DNA from: Burkholderia thailandensis E264
GTDB lineage: Bacteria > Pseudomonadota > Gammaproteobacteria > Burkholderiales > Burkholderiaceae
NCBI RefSeq assembly: GCF_000012365.1
Contig: NC_007651.1
Span: 3,224,001 to 3,288,000 of the forward strand
Reading direction: 5' to 3'
DNA: 64,000 bases
A program made the translations under genes and the position numbers. The notes beneath the pieces were generated by a model, which did no database searches, was not told the DNA's origin, and saw only the letters and a program-made list of their open reading frames with translations. Positions 54,439-63,686 of the stretch are shown in pieces. Numbering within the stretch: the first letter of the stretch is position 1; each line of letters opens with the position of its first letter.

Positions 54439-56715
54439 ATGCGCTATTCGGTCGAAATCAGGAAGTTTTTCTACAGCCAGTATTTCTTCGGCGGCCTACG
54501 GATCGCGCTCGGCGTATCGCTGCCCGCGGTGCTGAGCCTCATCGTGCTGCACGACCGCGAGCTCGGCTTCACGATCGCGACAGGCGCGCTCGGCGCATGC
54601 GTCGTCGACATGCCCGGCCCGCTCAAGTACAAGCACAACGAAATGCTCGCGTGCAGCGTGATCGGCTTCTTCTCCGCGCTCGCCACCGGGCTCGCGACGC
54701 CGAACATCTTCGCGCTGTGGCTCACGATCGTGCCGCTCACGTTCGCGTTGTCGCTCATCGTCGTCTACGGCAACCGCTGGCCGCAGATCAGCTTCGCGAC
54801 GCTGTTCATGATGGTGATGACGCTCGAAGAAAAGTTCACGCCGCTGCAGGCGCTCGTCAACGCGTCGTGGATTCTCGCGGGCGGGCTCTGGTACACGTAC
54901 TGGGCGACGATCGTGTCGCGCTGGCAAGCGCGCCGCATCGAGCAGCAGGCGCTCGCCGAAAGCCTCTTCGCGTGCGCGTCGTACCTGCTCGCGCGCGCGG
55001 ATTTCTATGATCTGGACGCGGATCTCGACGAGTGCTACCGCAATCTCGTCGCCCGGCAGATCACCGCGGTGGAGACGCAGGAAACCGCGCGCGACATCGT
55101 GCTGCGCAACCTGCCGAAGCTGCGCCGAGGCAAGCTCGACCCGGGCCGCACGATGATGTTCAACCTGTTCATCAACAGCGTCGATCTGCACGAGATGTTC
55201 GTCGGCGCGCACACCGACTACCCGCTCGTGCGCAGCACGTTCGGCGGCTCGGACCTGATGATTTTCTATCGCGACCTGATCCGCAAGGCGGCGGCCGATC
55301 TGGAGGAAATCGGCTTCGCGGTGCTCGAGAACCGGCTGCCGCATTCGCGGATCAGCGTGAAGGCCGAGTTGCGCGCGATCGAATACGAGATCGAGCTGAT
55401 GCGCAAGAAGCAGTTCGCGGCGACGAACCCGGAAGCGTACGCGGCCGTGCTCGCGACGTTCCGCCGGATCTGGAGCGCGACGCGCCTCATCGACAAGATG
55501 CGGCGCAACCTGTCGGGCAGCGCCGACGCGCAGCAGACCGAACTGAAGATCGACAAGGCGCTCACGCGCTTCCTGCAGAAACGCCGGATGTCGCCGCTGC
55601 TGATTTTCTCGAATCTGAACATGGGCTCGCCGAGCTTCCGGCACGCGCTGCGCGTGACGATCGCGGTGGCGGTCGGCTTCTGGCTCGGGCGCCTGCTGCC
55701 GCTCACGAACGCGTACTGGATCGTGATGACGAGCATCATCATCCTGAAGCCGGGCTATTCGCTGACGAAGCAGCGCAACGTGCAGCGTATCGTCGGCACG
55801 CTGATCGGCTGCACGGCGAGTCTCGCGCTGATCTACACGGTGCACGAGCCGCACGTGCTGATCGCGATCATGTTCGCGTCGATGGTGATGAGCTACAGCC
55901 TGCTGCTCTTCAACTACGCGGCGAGCGTCGTGTTCACGTCGTCGTACGTGCTGCTGCTCTTCCACCTGCTCGCGCCCGGCAACATGCGGATCATCGGCGA
56001 GCGCGCGATCGACACCGTCGTCGGCTGCATGATCGCGATCGCCGCAAGCCGCCTCTTCCCGTACTGGGAATATCGCGCGATCGGCAAGCTCGTCGCCGAC
56101 GTGCTCACGACGACGCGCAAGTACTTCGAGGCGACGTGGCGCGCGGGCCGCGGCAAGACGGCCGCCGCCGTGCCGGCGGCCGACGGCGCGACGGCCGTGC
56201 CCGCAGTCGCGGCCGTCGTCGACGCGGCGGTGCCCGGCCTCGACGGCGACTACCCGTACCGGCTCGCGCGCAAGAACGTGCACATCGCGTTCGCGAACCT
56301 CGGCCAGGCGTTCCAGCGGATGATGCTCGAACCGAAGGCGCACCAGAAGTTCGTGCCGGAGCTCAACGATCTGCTCGTGCAGACTCACGTGCTCGGCGCG
56401 CAGATCACCGCGGCCGCGCCGCTGCTGCGCCACGCGTGCGAGCAGGGCAACCCGCCCGCGCTCGAGCGCGGGATGGCCGCCGTGCGCGAGCATCTCGAGC
56501 AGGCCGAGGCCGGCGCGCCGCCGCCGCCGAACCAGGCCGACGCGACCCGGCAACTGACGCGCGAGCTCGATTCGATGGTGGTCGACGCCGAGCGCTCGGA
56601 CACGAGCGCCGATCTCGCGCACGATCTGAAGGTGCTTGCGCACCAGTGCAAGCAGATGCTCGCGTCGTCGCTGCTGATCCGCAAGGACGCGAGCGTGATC
56701 CGGCTGCCCGAGTGA
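54439..56715 (+). CDS. FUSC-family inner-membrane transporter (YccS/AaeB-like)
   Basis: 758 aa. Two blocks of about five or six transmembrane helices (residues 15-165 and 405-540), each followed by a cytosolic helical domain, the typical duplicated FUSC layout. The second block has NAYWIVMTSIIILKPGYSLT and RIVGTLIGCTASL, the fusaric-acid/YccS signature (KP.. in the loop). Probable exporter of aromatic acids or related compounds. The C-terminal about 220 residues contain an Ala/Val-rich linker. Divergent from recCBD. Confidence 0.93.
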   Translation: MRYSVEIRKFFYSQYFFGGLRIALGVSLPAVLSLIVLHDRELGFTIATGALGACVVDMPGPLKYKHNEMLACSVIGFFSALATGLATPNIFALWLTIVPLTFALSLIVVYGNRWPQISFATLFMMVMTLEEKFTPLQALVNASWILAGGLWYTYWATIVSRWQARRIEQQALAESLFACASYLLARADFYDLDADLDECYRNLVARQITAVETQETARDIVLRNLPKLRRGKLDPGRTMMFNLFINSVDLHEMFVGAHTDYPLVRSTFGGSDLMIFYRDLIRKAAADLEEIGFAVLENRLPHSRISVKAELRAIEYEIELMRKKQFAATNPEAYAAVLATFRRIWSATRLIDKMRRNLSGSADAQQTELKIDKALTRFLQKRRMSPLLIFSNLNMGSPSFRHALRVTIAVAVGFWLGRLLPLTNAYWIVMTSIIILKPGYSLTKQRNVQRIVGTLIGCTASLALIYTVHEPHVLIAIMFASMVMSYSLLLFNYAASVVFTSSYVLLLFHLLAPGNMRIIGERAIDTVVGCMIAIAASRLFPYWEYRAIGKLVADVLTTTRKYFEATWRAGRGKTAAAVPAADGATAVPAVAAVVDAAVPGLDGDYPYRLARKNVHIAFANLGQAFQRMMLEPKAHQKFVPELNDLLVQTHVLGAQITAAAPLLRHACEQGNPPALERGMAAVREHLEQAEAGAPPPPNQADATRQLTRELDSMVVDAERSDTSADLAHDLKVLAHQCKQMLASSLLIRKDASVIRLPE

Positions 56716-56899
56716 GCCGCTCGCGTCAACCTTCCCTTTCCGCCGTTTCGCGCCGCGCACGCCCTCAGGGATTCCCTGACTACTGCCCGCGCGCGCCGAT
56801 TGGTATGATCTATCCCGCGCCAAGTTGTCTATACAACTTTTCGAGCGCGAGCGCCGGGCCGCATCGCCCGGCCGACGACACCAATCATTCGGAGACACG

Positions 56900-58264
56900 A
56901 TGAAGAACTTGCAGCGCCATCTGAGCGCGCGGCACATCCGCTTTCTCGCGCTCGGCTCGGCGATCGGCACGGGCCTCTTCTACGGCTCGGCGTCCGCGAT
57001 CCGGCTGGCGGGCCCCGCCGTCATCCTCGCGTACATCGTCGGCGGCGCGGCCGTCTACATGGTGATGCGCGCGCTCGGCGAAATGGCGGTGCGCGAGCCC
57101 GTGCCCGGCTCGTTCGGCCACTACGCGAGCGAAAACCTGGGCCCGTTCGCGGGCTTCGTCACCGGCTGGACCTACACGCTCGAGATGGTGATCGTCGCGA
57201 TCGCCGACATCACCGCGTTCGGCATCTACATGGGCTTCTGGTTTCCGGACGTCCCGCAGTGGATCTGGGTGCTCGCGATCGTCGCGATCATCTGCGGGCT
57301 CAATCTGTGCCACGTGAAGGTGTTCGGCGAGCTGGAGTTCTGGCTGTCGATCGTCAAGGTCGGCGCGATCGTCGCGATGATCGGCGGCGGCGCGGCGATC
57401 CTGTTCTCCGGCATGAAGCTCGGCAGCGGCGGCGCGCCGGCGCTCGCGAATCTGTGGTCGCACGGCGGCTTCCTGCCGAACGGCGTGGGCGGGCTCGTCG
57501 CGTCGCTGTCGGTCGTGATCTTCGCGTATGGCGGCATCGAGGTGATCGGCATGAGCGCCGGCGAGGCGAAGGAGCCCGAGCGCGTGATTCCGCGCGCGAT
57601 CAACGCGGTGCCGATGCGCATCCTGCTCTTCTACGTGCTGACGATGGTCGTGCTGATGTCGATCTTTCCGTGGACGGGCGTCGGCGCGAACGGCAGCCCG
57701 TTCGTGCAGATCTTCTCGGCGCTCGGCGTGCGCTCCGCGGCCGAGATCCTGAACCTCGTCGTGATCAGCGCGGCGATCTCCGCGATCAACAGCGACATCT
57801 TCGGCGCGGGCCGGATGATGTACGGGATGGCGCTGCAGGGCCAGGCGCCGCGCGCGCTCGCCTCGATGTCCGCGCGCGGCGTGCCGTGGGTCACGGTGCT
57901 CGTGATGGCGGGCGCCCTGCTCGTGGGCGTCGTGCTCAACTACCTGATGCCGAAGGACGTGTTCCTGATGGTCGCCGCGATCGCGACGTTCGCGACGGTC
58001 TGGGTCTGGCTGATGATCCTGCTGTCGCAGGTCGCGATGCGCCGCCGGCTCTCGGCGGCCGAGACCGCCGCGCTGAAGTTCAAGGTGCCGTTCTGGCCGA
58101 TCGGGCCGGCGATCACGATCGCATTCATGGCGTTCGTGATCGCGATGCTCGGCTACTTCGACGATACGCGCATCGCGCTCTTCGTCGGCGCCGCGTGGCT
58201 CGCGTTGCTCACGCTCGTGTTCTACACGCGAGTCCGCCCGCGGCTCGCCGCCGTCGCGCGCTGA
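56900..58264 (+). CDS. Amino-acid permease (APC family, ProY/AroP-like)
   Basis: 454 aa from the ATG at 56900 (GGAGACACG upstream); the longer frame from 56825 is not needed. Twelve helices. Helix 1 carries [20 protein letters not shown], the GSAIGTGLF substrate-binding motif; [20 protein letters not shown] and [16 protein letters not shown] are also characteristic of proton-coupled amino-acid importers. Closest in style to proline/histidine/aromatic permeases. Monocistronic. Confidence 0.95.
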   Translation: MKNLQRHLSARHIRFLALGSAIGTGLFYGSASAIRLAGPAVILAYIVGGAAVYMVMRALGEMAVREPVPGSFGHYASENLGPFAGFVTGWTYTLEMVIVAIADITAFGIYMGFWFPDVPQWIWVLAIVAIICGLNLCHVKVFGELEFWLSIVKVGAIVAMIGGGAAILFSGMKLGSGGAPALANLWSHGGFLPNGVGGLVASLSVVIFAYGGIEVIGMSAGEAKEPERVIPRAINAVPMRILLFYVLTMVVLMSIFPWTGVGANGSPFVQIFSALGVRSAAEILNLVVISAAISAINSDIFGAGRMMYGMALQGQAPRALASMSARGVPWVTVLVMAGALLVGVVLNYLMPKDVFLMVAAIATFATVWVWLMILLSQVAMRRRLSAAETAALKFKVPFWPIGPAITIAFMAFVIAMLGYFDDTRIALFVGAAWLALLTLVFYTRVRPRLAAVAR

Positions 58265-58372
58265 CGCCGCGCACGGGCGAGCCCTCCGCCCCGCCAAGCG
58301 CTGCAAGCGCCGGCCGGGACCGGCGCGCCGCGGGCGGGCGCCGGCGCGGCCGCGCCACCCGCTTTCGCGCGA

Positions 58373-58552
58373 TCAGCCGTGCTGCGCGGATGCGGCGCTC
58401 GCCGCCGACGTCGCCTGCGGATGCGCTTCGTCGTATTCGCGTTTCTGCGAAATCGCGTTGTACAGGATCGTGCCGATCACGAGCGCGATGACCACGACGA
58501 TCAGAATCGCCACGCCGAATACCGGATTCTTCTTGCTGCGGGGATCGTTCAT
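58373..58552 (-). CDS. Small single-pass membrane protein
   Basis: 59 aa from the ATG at 58552. Short basic head MNDPRSKKNP, one helix VFGVAILIVVVIALVIGTIL, then a charged YNAISQKREYDEAHP and an Ala/Ser tail. No family was recognised. Convergent with the amino-acid permease gene. Confidence 0.7.
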   Translation of the reverse strand: MNDPRSKKNPVFGVAILIVVVIALVIGTILYNAISQKREYDEAHPQATSAASAASAQHG

Positions 58553-58655
58553 CGCCTGTTGCGCTCCGTCAAAAATTCGCCAAGCCGGCATTCTACGCGC
58601 AACCGCGTCCGCATCGCCGCCTGCCGCGCACAGCGGGATTCGTCAGTCTTTTTGC

Positions 58656-58680
58656 GAGCGATTCGCATTTGTGAATCGTT
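58656..58680. promoter_or_regulatory. Candidate Fur box before the iron transporter
   Basis: CGATTC (58659-58664) and GAATCG (58673-58678) form a perfect inverted repeat with an AT-rich centre, 110 bases before the ferric-binding-protein gene. The match to the 19-bp Fur consensus is only partial; the assignment rests on context. Confidence 0.42.
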
Positions 58681-58791
58681 CCCGTTTCGCATTACAATCC
58701 AGAGCTTTCTATTTGTAATATTTGCTCCGCAACCGCCGTCAGCGCGTTCGCGAGAGCGCCCTTCCTCGCACGTCTTTCGCCGGAGCCCTCG

Positions 58792-59835
58792 ATGTTCGTC
58801 AAGCATGCCCGCCCGCTGCTGCGCACGCTCGCGTTCGCATTCGCGCTCGCCGCCGTCGCGCCCGCCGCGCAAGCGGCGAACGAAGTCAACCTGTACACGA
58901 CCCGCGAGCCGAAGCTGATCCAGCCGCTCGTCGACGCGTTCACGAAGCAAAGCGGCATCGCCGTCAACACGGTGTTCGTCAAGGACGGCCTGCTGGAGCG
59001 CGTGAAGGCGGAAGGCGCACGCTCCCCCGCCGACGTGCTGATGACGGTCGACATCGGCAACCTGCTCGACCTCGTCGACGGCGGGCTCACGCAGCCCGTG
59101 CGCTCGGCGTCGCTCGACGGCGCGATTCCCGCGAACCTGCGCGGCGCGGGCGGCGACTGGTACGCGCTGTCGCTGCGCGACCGCGTGCTGTACGTCGACA
59201 AGAACATGAAGCTCGACGCGATCACGTACGAGTCGCTCGCCGATCCGAAATGGAAGGGCAAGGTCTGCATCCGCTCCGGCCAGCATCCGTACAACACCGC
59301 GCTCGTCGCCGCGATGATCGCGCACGACGGGGAAGCCGCGACCGAGCGATGGCTGCGCGGCGTGAAGGCGAATCTCGCGCGCAAGGCGACGGGAGGCGAT
59401 CGCGACGTCGCGCGCGACATTCTCGGCGGCATCTGCGACGTCGGGCTCGCGAACGCCTACTACGTCGGCCACATGAAGCACGCGGCGCCGGGCACCGACG
59501 CGCGCAAGTGGGGCGACGCGATCAAGGTCGTGCGCCCGACGTTCACGAACGCGAAGAGCGGCGGCACGCACGTGAACGTGAGCGGCGCGGCCGTCGCGAA
59601 GCACGCGCCGAACCGGGACAACGCGGTGAAGCTGCTCGAATACCTCGCGTCGCCGCCCGCGCAGGCGCTGTACGCGCAGGCGAACTACGAATACCCGGTG
59701 CGCGCGGGCGTCGCGCTCGATCCGGTGATCGCCGGCTTCGGGCCGCTGAAGGTCGATCCGCTGCCGCTCGTCGAGATCGCGAAATACCGCAAGCGCGCAA
59801 GCCAGCTCGTCGACAAGGTCGGCTTTGACCACTGA
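58792..59835 (+). CDS. fbpA: Ferric iron ABC transporter, periplasmic binding protein
   Basis: 347 aa. Signal peptide ending AAQA-ANEVNLYTTREP. Family marks: LYTTREPKLIQPLVDAFTK, DVLMTVDIGNLLDLVDGGL, KWKGKVCIRSGQHPYNTAL, and GLANAYYVGHM with the adjacent tyrosines that bind Fe(III) in FbpA/FutA proteins. It captures ferric iron in the periplasm. First gene of the fbpABC unit; its stop overlaps the TTG start of the permease gene. Confidence 0.93.
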   Translation: MFVKHARPLLRTLAFAFALAAVAPAAQAANEVNLYTTREPKLIQPLVDAFTKQSGIAVNTVFVKDGLLERVKAEGARSPADVLMTVDIGNLLDLVDGGLTQPVRSASLDGAIPANLRGAGGDWYALSLRDRVLYVDKNMKLDAITYESLADPKWKGKVCIRSGQHPYNTALVAAMIAHDGEAATERWLRGVKANLARKATGGDRDVARDILGGICDVGLANAYYVGHMKHAAPGTDARKWGDAIKVVRPTFTNAKSGGTHVNVSGAAVAKHAPNRDNAVKLLEYLASPPAQALYAQANYEYPVRAGVALDPVIAGFGPLKVDPLPLVEIAKYRKRASQLVDKVGFDH

Positions 59836-61531
59836 CGGCGACGCCCTCCCCGCGCGCCGCCGGCGCGCGCCGGCGGGCGAGCGCGTGCGCGCGCGTCTGG
59901 CGCGCCTGGCCGCAGGCGGCTGGCTCGCCGGCGCGGCGGCGATCGCGGCCGTCGTCGGCACGCCGCTCGTCGCGCTCGCGTGCGCGGCGCTCGGCGCCGA
60001 CCTGTCGCACTGGCGGCACCTCGCCGAATTCGTTCTGCCGCAAGCGGCCGCGAACACGCTCGCGCTGCTCGCGGGCGTCGGCGCGATCGTCACGTGCGTC
60101 GGCACGGGCGCCGCGTGGCTCGTCACCGCCTACGATTTCCCCGGGCGCCGCACGCTCGCGTGGGCGCTGCTGTTGCCGCTCGCTGTGCCGTCGTACATCG
60201 TCGCGTTCGCTTATCTCGACTTGCTGCACCCCATCGGCGCCGTGCAGTCCGCGCTGCGCTGGGCGCTCGGCTTCGACGGCCCGCGCGAATTCCGCCTGCC
60301 CGACCTGCGCTCGCTGCCGGGCGCGATCGCCGTGCTCGGCTTCGTGCTGTATCCGTACGTCTATCTGTGCACGCGCGCGATGTTCGTCACGCAATCGGCG
60401 AGCCTCGTCGAAGCCGCGCGCACGCTCGGCGCGGGCCGCATCGGAACCTTCTTTCGGGTCGTGCTGCCGCTCGCGCGGCCGGCGATCGCGGTCGGCGCGA
60501 GCCTCGCGCTCCTCGAAACGCTGAATGATGTCGGCGCATCCGAATTCCTCGGCGTGCAAACGCTCACCGTGTCGGTCTACACGACGTGGGTCACGCGCTC
60601 GGATCTCGCGAGCGCCGCGCAGATCGCCCTCGCGATGCTCGCGATCGTGATCGGCGCGCTCGCGCTCGAACGCTACGGCCGCCGCCGCGAACGCTATGCG
60701 CACGGCCGCCGGATGCGCTCGATCGAGCCGCGGCGGCTGCGCGGCGCGGCCGCCGCCGGCGCGGCGGCGCTCGGCTGGCTGCCTGTCGTCGTGGGCTTCG
60801 GCGCGCCCGCCGCGTATCTCGTCCACGAAACCGTGAAGCGCCTGCATCTCGTCGGCGGCGTGTCGGCGCAACTGCTCGCGAGCCTCGCGAACACGCTCGC
60901 CGTCGCGCTCGCCGCGACCGTCGTCACGCTCGGCGGCGGAATCGTCGTCGCATGGGCGACGCGTCGCGCACGCGACAGCGCGGGATTCCAGCCGGGCCGC
61001 GTCTGCGCGCGGCTCGCGAGCGTCGGCTACGCGGTGCCGGGCACCGTGCTCGCGATCGGCCTGCTCGCGCCGCTCGCGCTCGCCGATCGCGCGATCGCCG
61101 CCGCGCTCGAGCGCGACACGCTCGTGCTGATGGGCTCGGCGGCCGCGCTCGTGATCGCGTATGCGATCCGCTTCCTCGCGATTCCCGCGGGCGGCATCGA
61201 GGCCGGCCTCGCGCGCATTCCGGCATCGCTCGAGCAGGCGTCGCGCACGCTCGGCGAATCGGCGGGCATGACGCTCTGGCGCGTGCACCTGCCGCTGTTG
61301 CGCCCGGCGCTCGGCGCGAGCGCGCTGCTCGTGTTCGTCGACGCGATGAAGGAACTGCCCGCGACGCTGCTGCTGCGCCCGCTCAACTTCGACACGCTCG
61401 CGACCTGGCTCTACGCGGAAGCCGCGCGCGGCACGTACGAGGAAGGCGCGGTCGCGGCGCTCGCGATCGTCGTCGCGGGCCTCGCGCCCGTGATCGTGCT
61501 CGCGCGCACCCAACTGAAATCCGGATCCTGA
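59825..61531 (+). CDS. fbpB: Ferric iron ABC transporter, fused two-domain permease
   Basis: 568 aa, apparently from a TTG at 59825 overlapping the end of fbpA by 11 bases. Two homologous six-helix halves, each with an EAA loop: SLVEAARTLGAGRIGTFFRV and SLEQASRTLGESAGMTLWRV. Fusion of both permease units in one chain is the rule for FbpB/SfuB. The first about 35 residues are basic and low-complexity, so an internal start cannot be excluded. One base separates it from fbpC. Confidence 0.93.
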   Translation: MTTDGDALPARRRRAPAGERVRARLARLAAGGWLAGAAAIAAVVGTPLVALACAALGADLSHWRHLAEFVLPQAAANTLALLAGVGAIVTCVGTGAAWLVTAYDFPGRRTLAWALLLPLAVPSYIVAFAYLDLLHPIGAVQSALRWALGFDGPREFRLPDLRSLPGAIAVLGFVLYPYVYLCTRAMFVTQSASLVEAARTLGAGRIGTFFRVVLPLARPAIAVGASLALLETLNDVGASEFLGVQTLTVSVYTTWVTRSDLASAAQIALAMLAIVIGALALERYGRRRERYAHGRRMRSIEPRRLRGAAAAGAAALGWLPVVVGFGAPAAYLVHETVKRLHLVGGVSAQLLASLANTLAVALAATVVTLGGGIVVAWATRRARDSAGFQPGRVCARLASVGYAVPGTVLAIGLLAPLALADRAIAAALERDTLVLMGSAAALVIAYAIRFLAIPAGGIEAGLARIPASLEQASRTLGESAGMTLWRVHLPLLRPALGASALLVFVDAMKELPATLLLRPLNFDTLATWLYAEAARGTYEEGAVAALAIVVAGLAPVIVLARTQLKSGS

Positions 61532-61532
61532 C

Positions 61533-62312
61533 ATGCCCGCCATGCTGCTCGAACTGAACGCCGTCACGCTCGCCTACGACACGCCGCGCGGCCGGCGCAC
61601 GGTCGTCGACCGTCTGAGCCTCGCGCTCGAGCGCGGCGCGATCGGCTGCCTGCTCGGCGCGTCCGGCTGCGGCAAGACGACGGTGCTGCGCGCGATCGCG
61701 GGCTTCGAGCCGGTGCGCGCGGGCGAGATCGTGCTCGCGGGCGCCGCGCTCGCGAGCCGCGGCGCCGACGTGCCGCCCGAGAAACGCCGCGTCGGGATGA
61801 TGTTTCAGGATTACGCGCTGTTTCCGCATCTATCGGCGCAGCAGAACGTCGAATTCGGGCTGCGCCGCACGCCGAAGGCGCCGCGCCGCGCACGCGCCGC
61901 GCAGATGCTCGAGCTCGTCGGCCTGGCCGACGCGGCGAACGCGTACCCGCATGAGCTCTCGGGCGGCCAGCAGCAGCGGATCGCGCTCGCCCGCGCGCTC
62001 GCGCCGTCACCGGAGCTGCTCCTGCTCGACGAACCGTTCTCGAATCTCGACGTCGACACCCGCGAGCGGCTCGCGTTCGAAGTGCGCGACATCCTGAAAG
62101 CGGCGGGGCACACCGCCCTCTTCGTCACGCACAACCAGGCGGAAGCGTTCGCGCTCGCGGACCGCATCGGCGTGATCGACGGCGGCCGGCTCGCGCAATG
62201 GGATACGCCGTACAACCTCTATCACCATCCGGCGAACGCGTTCGTCGCGGATTTCGTGCGGCGCGACGCGCTCGCCGACGAACGCCGGCGTGCGCTCGAG
62301 CGCGGGCGATGA
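61533..62312 (+). CDS. fbpC: Ferric iron ABC transporter, ATP-binding protein (short form)
   Basis: 259 aa. Walker A LLGASGCGKTTVLRAIAG, Q-loop MFQDYALFPHLS, signature LSGGQQQRIALARAL, Walker B LLLLDEPFSNLD and switch FVTHNQAEAFALADR are intact. It stops right after the core domain (HHPANAFVADFVRRDA), lacking the about 90-residue C-terminal regulatory domain of the usual 350-aa FbpC. A 9-bp VNTR starts 39 bases beyond the stop. It energises fbpB. Confidence 0.94.
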   Translation: MPAMLLELNAVTLAYDTPRGRRTVVDRLSLALERGAIGCLLGASGCGKTTVLRAIAGFEPVRAGEIVLAGAALASRGADVPPEKRRVGMMFQDYALFPHLSAQQNVEFGLRRTPKAPRRARAAQMLELVGLADAANAYPHELSGGQQQRIALARALAPSPELLLLDEPFSNLDVDTRERLAFEVRDILKAAGHTALFVTHNQAEAFALADRIGVIDGGRLAQWDTPYNLYHHPANAFVADFVRRDALADERRRALERGR

Positions 62313-62350
62313 ACGGATGCGTCGGGCGTGCGGCACCCGATGCGCCGCTC

Positions 62351-62413
62351 GCCGGAATCGCCGGAATCGCCGGAATCGCCGGAATCGCCGGGATCGCCGG
62401 GATCGCCGGGATC
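62351..62413. repeat. 9-bp VNTR, seven units
   Basis: Four gccggaatc units followed by three gccgggatc units, lying between the convergent fbpC and Lrp-family genes. It ends two bases before the Lrp stop codon. Confidence 0.95.
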
Positions 62414-62415
62414 GA

Positions 62416-62883
62416 TCAGCCCGCGCCGCCGTCGCGCACCGGCAGCGCGGTCGAATACTTGATCTGCTCCATCGCGAACGACGAGCTCACGTCGAAGAGC
62501 GGCACCGAGCGAATCAGCTTCTTGTAGATGCGGTCGTAGTCGTCGATGTCGGCGACGACCACGCGCAGCAGATAGTCCGTCTCCCCGCTCATCCGGTAGA
62601 CCTCGACGACTTCCGGCATGTCGCGCACGACCTGCGTGAAGCGCGCCGCCCACTCCTCGGTATGCTGGTTCGTGCGCACGGCGACGAACACCGTCGTCCC
62701 CACGCCGAGCTTGCGCGGATCGCACAGCGCGACCTGCGCCCGAATCGCGCCCGTCTCCTTGAGCCGCTGAATCCGCTTCCAGCACGGCGTCTGCGACAGA
62801 TTCACCCGCTGCGCGAGTTCGGCGATCGGCAGCGTCGCGTCCTCCTGCAGCAGTTCGAGCAACTTACGATCGATCGCGTCCAT
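62416..62883 (-). CDS. Lrp/AsnC-family transcriptional regulator
   Basis: 155 aa from the ATG at 62883; the longer frame upstream covers the operator region. N-terminal helix-turn-helix (MDAIDRKLLELLQEDATLPI, ELAQRVNLSQTPCWKRIQRL) and C-terminal RAM ligand domain (VVEVYRMSGETDYLLRVVV). Divergent from the cysteine-dioxygenase-like gene, which it most likely controls in response to an amino acid (cysteine or a relative, inference). The stop abuts the 9-bp VNTR. Confidence 0.95.
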   Translation of the reverse strand: MDAIDRKLLELLQEDATLPIAELAQRVNLSQTPCWKRIQRLKETGAIRAQVALCDPRKLGVGTTVFVAVRTNQHTEEWAARFTQVVRDMPEVVEVYRMSGETDYLLRVVVADIDDYDRIYKKLIRSVPLFDVSSSFAMEQIKYSTALPVRDGGAG

Positions 62884-62901
62884 TTCCCCAGTCCCCAGCG
62901 A

Positions 62902-62942
62902 ATAGAAAATTATTCTATCCATTGTTCGCATGAGGGAACAAT
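62902..62942. promoter_or_regulatory. Two palindromes, Lrp-family operators
   Basis: ATAGAA-N5-TTCTAT (62902-62918) and ATTGTTC-N8-GAACAAT (62921-62942), both perfect and AT-rich in a GC-rich setting, lie side by side between the divergent genes. Tandem dyads of this kind are typical for Lrp/AsnC octamer binding. Confidence 0.7.
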
Positions 62943-63029
62943 ATGGAATCCGTTTCTCCAAGTCGACCGGTATAAATACGTACCGGACCCGCGCACCGTC
63001 GCCGCGGGCCACGAACGACCGAGTCAACG

Positions 63030-63686
63030 ATGGACCACGCCGCCTCCCCCGTCCCGCACGTGCAGGATACGCATCCGAGGCCGCGCGAGCGCGCGCCGAC
63101 GGCGCTGTGTCGCGACCTCGCCGCGCCCGCGCCGACGGCGATCGCGCGTTTTTGCGCGCGGCTCGACGCCGCGTTCGGCGCGCTCGCCCACGAATCCGCG
63201 CCGTCGCGGCACCCGGCGTTCGCGCGCGAGCTGCGCGCCGCGCTCGCCGAAGCCGCCGCGGCGCCCGATCTCCTCACGCCGGCGCAGCGCGAAAGCGGCG
63301 CGGCCGGCTATCGTCGCCACCTGCTCGCCGCCGATCCGGCCGGCCGCTATGCCGTCGTGTCGCTCGTCTGGGAACCGGGCCAATGGAGCCCGGTGCACGG
63401 CCACCATGCGTGGTGCGGCTACGCGGTGCTCGAAGGCGAGCTCACCGAAATCGCCTACCGCTGGAACGAGGCGGCCTGCTGCGCGATCGACGCGCGCAAG
63501 CACGCACGGCCGACGGGTGCGGTGTCGTACGTGCGCGCGGGACGCGAGGCGATCCACCGGCTCGGGCATGCGGGCGCGAAGACCGACGCGCCCGCGATCT
63601 CGCTGCACGTGTACGGCGTCGCCGGCGAACGGGTGGCGACGCACGTGAACGACGTCGTCGCCGTCAACGCTCGCGCGCATGCGTAA
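63030..63686 (+). CDS. Cysteine dioxygenase family protein
   Basis: 218 aa. Cupin fold of the CDO family (PF05995): YAVVSLVWEPGQWSPVHGHH with the HxH iron ligands, AWCGYAVLEGELTEIAYRWN, and the third His in AISLHVYGVAGE. It would oxidise cysteine to cysteine sulfinate, or a related thiol such as 3-mercaptopropionate, with Fe(II) and O2. The divergent Lrp-family gene with shared palindromes points to thiol- or amino-acid-dependent control. The N-terminal 25 residues are Pro/Arg-rich. Confidence 0.88.
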   Translation: MDHAASPVPHVQDTHPRPRERAPTALCRDLAAPAPTAIARFCARLDAAFGALAHESAPSRHPAFARELRAALAEAAAAPDLLTPAQRESGAAGYRRHLLAADPAGRYAVVSLVWEPGQWSPVHGHHAWCGYAVLEGELTEIAYRWNEAACCAIDARKHARPTGAVSYVRAGREAIHRLGHAGAKTDAPAISLHVYGVAGERVATHVNDVVAVNARAHA

